A model generated the notes under the pieces. It was not told the DNA's origin. It made no database searches and worked only from the letters and a program-made list of their open reading frames with translations. Made by a program: the position numbers and the translations under genes. A stretch of 10,085 nucleotides of DNA from JACQAI01 sp035507915 (GTDB lineage: Bacteria; Pseudomonadota; Alphaproteobacteria; Elsterales; Elsteraceae): assembly GCA_035507915.1 (NCBI GenBank), contig DATJNS010000364.1, positions 1 through 10,085 of the forward strand. The letters run 5' to 3'. How positions within the stretch are numbered: position 1 is the stretch's first letter; every line of letters begins with the position of its first letter. Shown here piece after piece: positions 7,411 through 10,085 of the stretch.

Positions 7411-7499
7411 GGTGCGCGGCTTATCGGGTGCCGCAATCGCGGAAATGGCCCCCCTCCCATCGCGCGTCAAGCAAGCGATCGCTCCCGACCGACCGGCCT

Positions 7500-7528
7500 T
7501 TTATGCTGCAACACCGCGGTATGCTGCA
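7500..7528 (-). promoter_or_regulatory. Candidate promoter of the ABC importer operon
   Basis: On the minus strand TTGCAG (7528-7523) and CATAAA (7505-7500) stand exactly 17 nt apart, matching 3 of 6 and 4 of 6 consensus positions. Transcription would begin near 7493, leaving about 80 nt to the ATG at 7410 or about 22 nt to the TTG at 7470. The two elements fall in the two units of the tandem repeat here, so a protein bound to the repeat would cover the promoter. Sequence match is modest. Confidence 0.35.
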
Positions 7529-7537
7529 ACATCGAGG
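7502..7537. repeat. Two-copy 18-bp tandem repeat upstream of the importer operon
   Basis: Two adjacent 18-bp units (7502-7519 and 7520-7537) share TATGCTGCAACA and differ at only 2 of 18 positions. Each contains the near-palindrome ATGCTGCAACAY, with TGCA at the centre of symmetry. It lies in the gap between the GST-like gene's stop and the importer operon's start, where an operator would be expected. A bound dimeric regulator on each unit is a reasonable reading; the regulator itself is not in the window. Confidence 0.75.
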
Positions 7538-7561
7538 CCATCCGGTCCCGCCGACTCGACG

Positions 7562-8140
7562 CTACGGCAGGGCGTAGCCGATCGCGCTTTCTATCTCGAT
7601 CGTCTTCTTGACCGCGGGGCGCGCCATCATGCGCTCGTAGTGCGCCTCGAGGTTGGGGAAGCTGCCGCGCGGCGGATGGAACGAGCCGACGAAACGCCAG
7701 AACAGCCGGAACAGATGAATGTCGGCGATCGAGTAGCGCGCGAGCGCCCAGTCGCGCGGTCCGAGGCGCTGGTCGGCGAGGCCGAAGATCTGCGTCGCGT
7801 ACTCGAGCCCGCGGCCGCGCGCCGGATGCACGCTGGCGGCGATGAACGACATCCACGAGATCGCCTGCGCCTCGGCGTCGAGATCCCCCTCGGGCCACAG
7901 CTTGGCCGCCGGGTACTTGCGCGCGAGCCAGTACAAGATGCCGGCGACCTCGGTGAGCCGCGTGCCGTCGACCAGCAGGGTCGGCACCTTGCCCTCGGGG
8001 TTGATCGCCAGATACGCGGGATCGCGGTTCTCCTTGTTGGCGAGCGAGATCGGCTTCGCGTCGAACGGCGCGCCGACCTCGTGCAGCGCGATGTGCGGCG
8101 CCATCGAGCTCGCCCCCGGGCAGAAATAGAAGGTCAGCAT
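7562..8140 (-). CDS. Glutathione S-transferase family protein
   Basis: A 192-residue cytoplasmic protein with a GST fold. The N-terminal thioredoxin-like domain (residues 1-75) has CPGASS (Cys7, Ser11, Ser12) in the catalytic position and GKVPTLL with the conserved cis-proline Pro53. The all-helical C-terminal domain ends with NLEAHYERMMARPAVK, a common bacterial GST ending. The normal Glu-Ser pair that binds the gamma-glutamyl part of glutathione reads Glu64-Val65 here (LTEVAGILYWL), so ordinary glutathione binding may be altered. AAGGAG (8147-8152) stands 6 nt before the ATG at 8140. Such proteins may conjugate, isomerise or reductively cleave aromatic intermediates, or serve in stress defence. 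It lies between the decarboxylase genes and the importer on the same strand; whether it shares a transcript with either is uncertain. Confidence 0.92.
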   Translation of the reverse strand: MLTFYFCPGASSMAPHIALHEVGAPFDAKPISLANKENRDPAYLAINPEGKVPTLLVDGTRLTEVAGILYWLARKYPAAKLWPEGDLDAEAQAISWMSFIAASVHPARGRGLEYATQIFGLADQRLGPRDWALARYSIADIHLFRLFWRFVGSFHPPRGSFPNLEAHYERMMARPAVKKTIEIESAIGYALP

Positions 8141-8170
8141 TGTCGTCTCCTTGCCGTCTCGTTCTTCAAT

Positions 8171-8254
8171 CCGTCATTGCGAGCGCAGCGAAGCAATCCA
8201 GAGTCGCGTGACGGCTCTCTGGATTGCTTCGTCGCTTCGCCCTCGCAATGACGG
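8171..8254. repeat. Interspersed palindromic repeat, copy 2
   Basis: An imperfect inverted repeat with left arm 8171-8203 (starting CCGTCATTGCGAG, ending AATCCAGAG) and right arm 8217-8254 (starting CTCTGGATTGC, ending CTCGCAATGACGG). The loop is 13 nt. The right arm carries a few extra bases that would bulge. It shares 31 identical nt with copy 1 at 869-899. It sits between the stop of the decarboxylase beta gene and the start of the GST-like gene, both on the minus strand, where its RNA hairpin could shield 3' ends or reduce read-through. Confidence 0.92.
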
Positions 8255-8272
8255 CAGAGCGCGTCGCGACAC

Positions 8273-8857
8273 CTAACCCTTGGTCAGCGTTTCGTGCAGG
8301 TCGTGGGCGACCTTGTCGCGCGAGCGCGGGTTCCAGCGCCGGCGCTGGGTGATCGGCGCGTTCTCGATCTCGGCGTGGACCTTGAGCGCGACGAACACCG
8401 GGCCGGGACGATCGAGGATCTCGGGCAGCGCGCTGGCGAACGGCGCGAGCTCGGTGAAGGCGTGGGCGCGCGGATAGCCGGCGCCGCGCGCGATCACGTC
8501 GTAGGCGACGTTCTGGGCGTTGGGCACCGGCTGGCCGCCGGTCGTCGCGTAGCACTCGTTGTCGAGCAGGAAGTGGTAGAAGTTCGTCGGCGCCTGCTCC
8601 GCGATGCTGACCAGCATGCCGAGGCTCATCAGGATGTCGCCCTCGGAGTCGAACAGCACGACCTTGCGCCCGGGCTGCGCCAGCGCGAGGCCGAACGCGA
8701 AGCCGGCGTGGCCGCCCATCGCGGGGTCGCCGACCGGCGCGTCGAGCATCTGGTTGTCGGAGAGATTGATCCAGTGGCGGCCGCCGCGGCCGGGCACCAC
8801 GATGGCGTCGCCGCGATGCGGCTGGAACGCCTTGAGGACGTCGGCGATGTGCATCAT
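8273..8857 (-). CDS. ThDP-dependent decarboxylase, beta subunit (ComE/Ppd C-half-like)
   Basis: A 194-residue thiamine-diphosphate-binding subunit resembling sulfopyruvate decarboxylase beta (ComE) and the C-terminal half of phosphonopyruvate decarboxylase. Together with the alpha subunit it would decarboxylate a 2-oxoacid to an aldehyde in the cytoplasm. The family framework is clear: GDPAMGGHAGFAFGLALA (residues 43-60), a diphosphate/metal segment at residues 70-80, and LLDNECYATTGGQ (97-109). The usual GDG opening of the metal motif reads SEG (71-73), so Glu72 replaces the Mg-binding Asp. The start is the first of two consecutive ATGs (8857, 8854), with GAGAGGG 6 nt upstream overlapping the alpha stop; the gap to alpha is 11 nt. 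A longer in-frame reading from 9703 merely crosses the alpha gene out of frame. The substrate is not determined. Confidence 0.9.
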   Translation of the reverse strand: MMHIADVLKAFQPHRGDAIVVPGRGGRHWINLSDNQMLDAPVGDPAMGGHAGFAFGLALAQPGRKVVLFDSEGDILMSLGMLVSIAEQAPTNFYHFLLDNECYATTGGQPVPNAQNVAYDVIARGAGYPRAHAFTELAPFASALPEILDRPGPVFVALKVHAEIENAPITQRRRWNPRSRDKVAHDLHETLTKG

Positions 8858-8868
8858 GGGGCGCCCTC

Positions 8869-9387
8869 TCAGCGGTTGAAGCCGTGATACTCGTCGCCGA
8901 CCAGCACGACCACCGGCTTCCTGGTGCGCGCGGCCTCCTGGAAGGCGACCGAGATGCGGGGTGCGTCGGCGTCGCTCTCGACCAGGTAGTAGCTGAGGTT
9001 GAAGGCCATCAGGAAGCGCTCGGTGAAGGTCGCCGCGGTGTCGGCGTTGACGCCGTGGCGCGTCCAGCCGCGATAGCCGACCATCAGGACGACCGGGATG
9101 TTGAGCCCCATCAGCCAGCCGCGGATCGAGTCGCCCGACTCCATCATGCCGGTGTTCTGGATCAGGATCATGGGCGTGCGTCCGCCGACCGCGATGCCGG
9201 CGGCGATCGAGCAGGCGTGGCCCTCGCGGCTGACGCCGACCAGGGTCAGCGACGGCTCGGCCTTCATCAGGAGATAGAGCCAGTTGGTCTCGCTGTCGGG
9301 CAGCCACACGACGTGGCTGACGCCGTTCTTCTTCATCTCGCCCAGCACCGTCTCGGGGCTGAGCGCCACTACGCTTCCATCCGGCAT
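8869..9387 (-). CDS. ThDP-dependent decarboxylase, alpha subunit (ComD/Ppd N-half-like)
   Basis: A 172-residue pyrimidine-domain subunit resembling sulfopyruvate decarboxylase alpha (ComD) and the N-terminal half of phosphonopyruvate decarboxylase. In this fold a conserved glutamate activates the thiamine aminopyrimidine; here it is Glu55 in SREGHACSIAAGIAVGG. The following ILIQNTGMMESGDSIRGW segment and the strand IPVVLMVGYRG are typical of the family. The ATG at 9387 is chosen because GGAG (9395-9398) lies 7 nt upstream; a TTG at 9405 would add six residues. Alpha and beta together total 366 residues, about the length of single-chain phosphonopyruvate decarboxylases, so the pair equals one split enzyme. 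It leads a two-gene unit with beta 11 nt downstream and is divergent from an amidohydrolase. No phosphonate or coenzyme M gene is adjacent, so those named substrates are only analogies. Confidence 0.9.
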   Translation of the reverse strand: MPDGSVVALSPETVLGEMKKNGVSHVVWLPDSETNWLYLLMKAEPSLTLVGVSREGHACSIAAGIAVGGRTPMILIQNTGMMESGDSIRGWLMGLNIPVVLMVGYRGWTRHGVNADTAATFTERFLMAFNLSYYLVESDADAPRISVAFQEAARTRKPVVVLVGDEYHGFNR

Positions 9388-9398
9388 CTTCAAACTCC

Positions 9399-9453
9399 GC
9401 GACAACCCGCCGCACGTGGGCTACAGTATTGCAGGCCAGGACGCTGTGTTCAC
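9399..9453. promoter_or_regulatory. Divergent promoter region, overlapping -10 candidates
   Basis: The 86-bp gap between the decarboxylase alpha start and the plus-strand amidohydrolase must serve both. On the plus strand GCGACA (9399-9404) and TACAGT (9422-9427) are 17 nt apart, each matching 4 of 6 consensus bases. On the minus strand TGAACA (9452-9447) and AATACT (9430-9425) are 16 nt apart, with a TG extended -10. The two -10 boxes overlap at 9425-9427, which would make transcription in the two directions mutually exclusive. A CACGTG palindrome lies at 9413-9418. These are matches to generic consensus only. Confidence 0.3.
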
Positions 9454-9473
9454 CCCGAAATGGAGCAGCCGTC

Positions 9474-10085
9474 ATGCAGTACCGCCGTATCTCCGCCGAC
9501 TGCCACTGCGACCTGATCTGGCTGCCGCCGGATCTCTTCAAATCCGAAGCGCCGCAGGCGCTCAAGGCCAAGATGCCGTACGTGGCCGACGGGCCGGACG
9601 GCCCGCGCTGGGTCGCCGACAACGGCGCGCAGTTCGGCCTGGCGGGCGGCGTCGGCGCCTCGGGCACCAAGTACGTGAAGGGCACGCAGCACCGCGTCGA
9701 CAAGATGGCGGAGGCCGGGCTCTACACCGACCATGCGGCCAAGGGCCTGCGGCGGCCGGGCGACCCGCATTTGCGCGTCAAGGACATGGACCGCGACGGC
9801 ATCGACGCCGAGGTGATCTACGGCATCCTGGCGGCCGCCGCGAAGCTGAAGGACCGCGAGGCGTCGAACGAGATGCTGCGCATCTTCAACGACTTCATGC
9901 GCGACTTCTGCCGCCACTATCCGGACCGCCATATCGGGCTCGCCAACATTCCGTTCGGCGACATCGAGGCCGCGGTCGCCGAGGTGCATCGCGCCGCCAA
10001 GCTGGGCTTCAAGGGCGTCGAGCTGTCGTGCTCGTGGGACATGGAGCCGATGTGGCACCCGTGCTGGGAGCCGCTATGGCAGGCG
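9474..10085 (+). CDS. Amidohydrolase family protein (COG2159), partial at window end
   Basis: An open frame running from an ATG at 9474 to the window edge, 204 residues seen, with the C terminus missing. It begins MQYRRISADCHCDL, the first-strand metal site Asp-x-His (Asp9, His11) of amidohydrolase-2/COG2159 enzymes. Further on, DMDRDGIDAEVIYGI (around residues 103-117) and FCRHYPDRHIGLANIPFGDIEAAVAEVHRA are the usual helix and strand elements of this group, leading to GFKGVEL. The later metal-binding His and Asp would lie beyond the window. GGAG (9462-9465) stands 8 nt before the ATG. It is divergent from the decarboxylase genes and is a second, only distantly similar member of the family found at 1941-3413. 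Function may be hydrolysis or non-oxidative decarboxylation. Confidence 0.92.
   Translation, partial: MQYRRISADCHCDLIWLPPDLFKSEAPQALKAKMPYVADGPDGPRWVADNGAQFGLAGGVGASGTKYVKGTQHRVDKMAEAGLYTDHAAKGLRRPGDPHLRVKDMDRDGIDAEVIYGILAAAAKLKDREASNEMLRIFNDFMRDFCRHYPDRHIGLANIPFGDIEAAVAEVHRAAKLGFKGVELSCSWDMEPMWHPCWEPLWQA

Noticed and set aside
8171..8254. The two repeats considered as CRISPR repeats or insertion-sequence ends
   Set aside because: They are 7.3 kb apart with ordinary genes between, no spacer periodicity and no transposase.
8858..9703. Extended decarboxylase beta frame up to 9703
   Set aside because: It crosses the alpha gene out of frame and the divergent amidohydrolase start; two adjacent ATGs at 8857/8854 with a ribosome site give the normal family length.

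Overview
The window is high-G+C DNA, roughly two thirds G+C by eye. It is densely coded with short gaps and reads as chromosome of an environmental alphaproteobacterium. Three things point there: the codon and base bias, an orphan Bug/TctC-type binding protein, and two copies of an interspersed palindromic repeat whose spurious translations (SLRAQRSNPE, CHCERSEAIQ) are familiar from alphaproteobacterial genomes such as Bradyrhizobium relatives. The genus cannot be fixed from this window. I see no tRNA, rRNA, CRISPR array, transposase or phage gene.

Left part (1-3413): a dienelactone-hydrolase-like gene on the minus strand (91-831) is divergent from an orphan tripartite-tricarboxylate-type binding protein on the plus strand (957-1937). 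The first palindromic repeat fills most of the gap between them. The binding-protein gene ends tail to tail, 3 bp away, with a long COG2159 amidohydrolase on the minus strand (1941-3413). A palindromic dyad with promoter-like elements lies upstream of that amidohydrolase.

Middle (3533-7410): a complete ABC importer of the polyamine/opine/iron type lies on the minus strand. It is transcribed permease, permease, ATPase, Tat-exported binding protein, with overlapping or nearly overlapping junctions. It has its own upstream region containing an 18-bp tandem repeat, each unit of which is a near-palindrome.

Right part (7562-10085): a glutathione-S-transferase-like protein precedes, on the minus strand, a two-gene thiamine-diphosphate decarboxylase of the sulfopyruvate/phosphonopyruvate decarboxylase type (alpha 8869-9387, beta 8273-8857). 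The second palindromic repeat lies between them. Divergent from the decarboxylase and cut by the window end is a second COG2159 amidohydrolase.

Together this looks like an uptake and catabolism locus for a small organic acid. Two periplasmic binding proteins and one ABC importer capture substrate; two metal-dependent amidohydrolases/decarboxylases, a 2-oxoacid decarboxylase, a dienelactone-hydrolase-like enzyme and a GST-like protein would process it. The substrate is not identifiable from the sequence, and the pathway link is inferred from clustering only. No regulator gene lies inside the window. The points most worth following are the split decarboxylase with an altered diphosphate motif, its divergent pairing with an amidohydrolase, and the two candidate operators.
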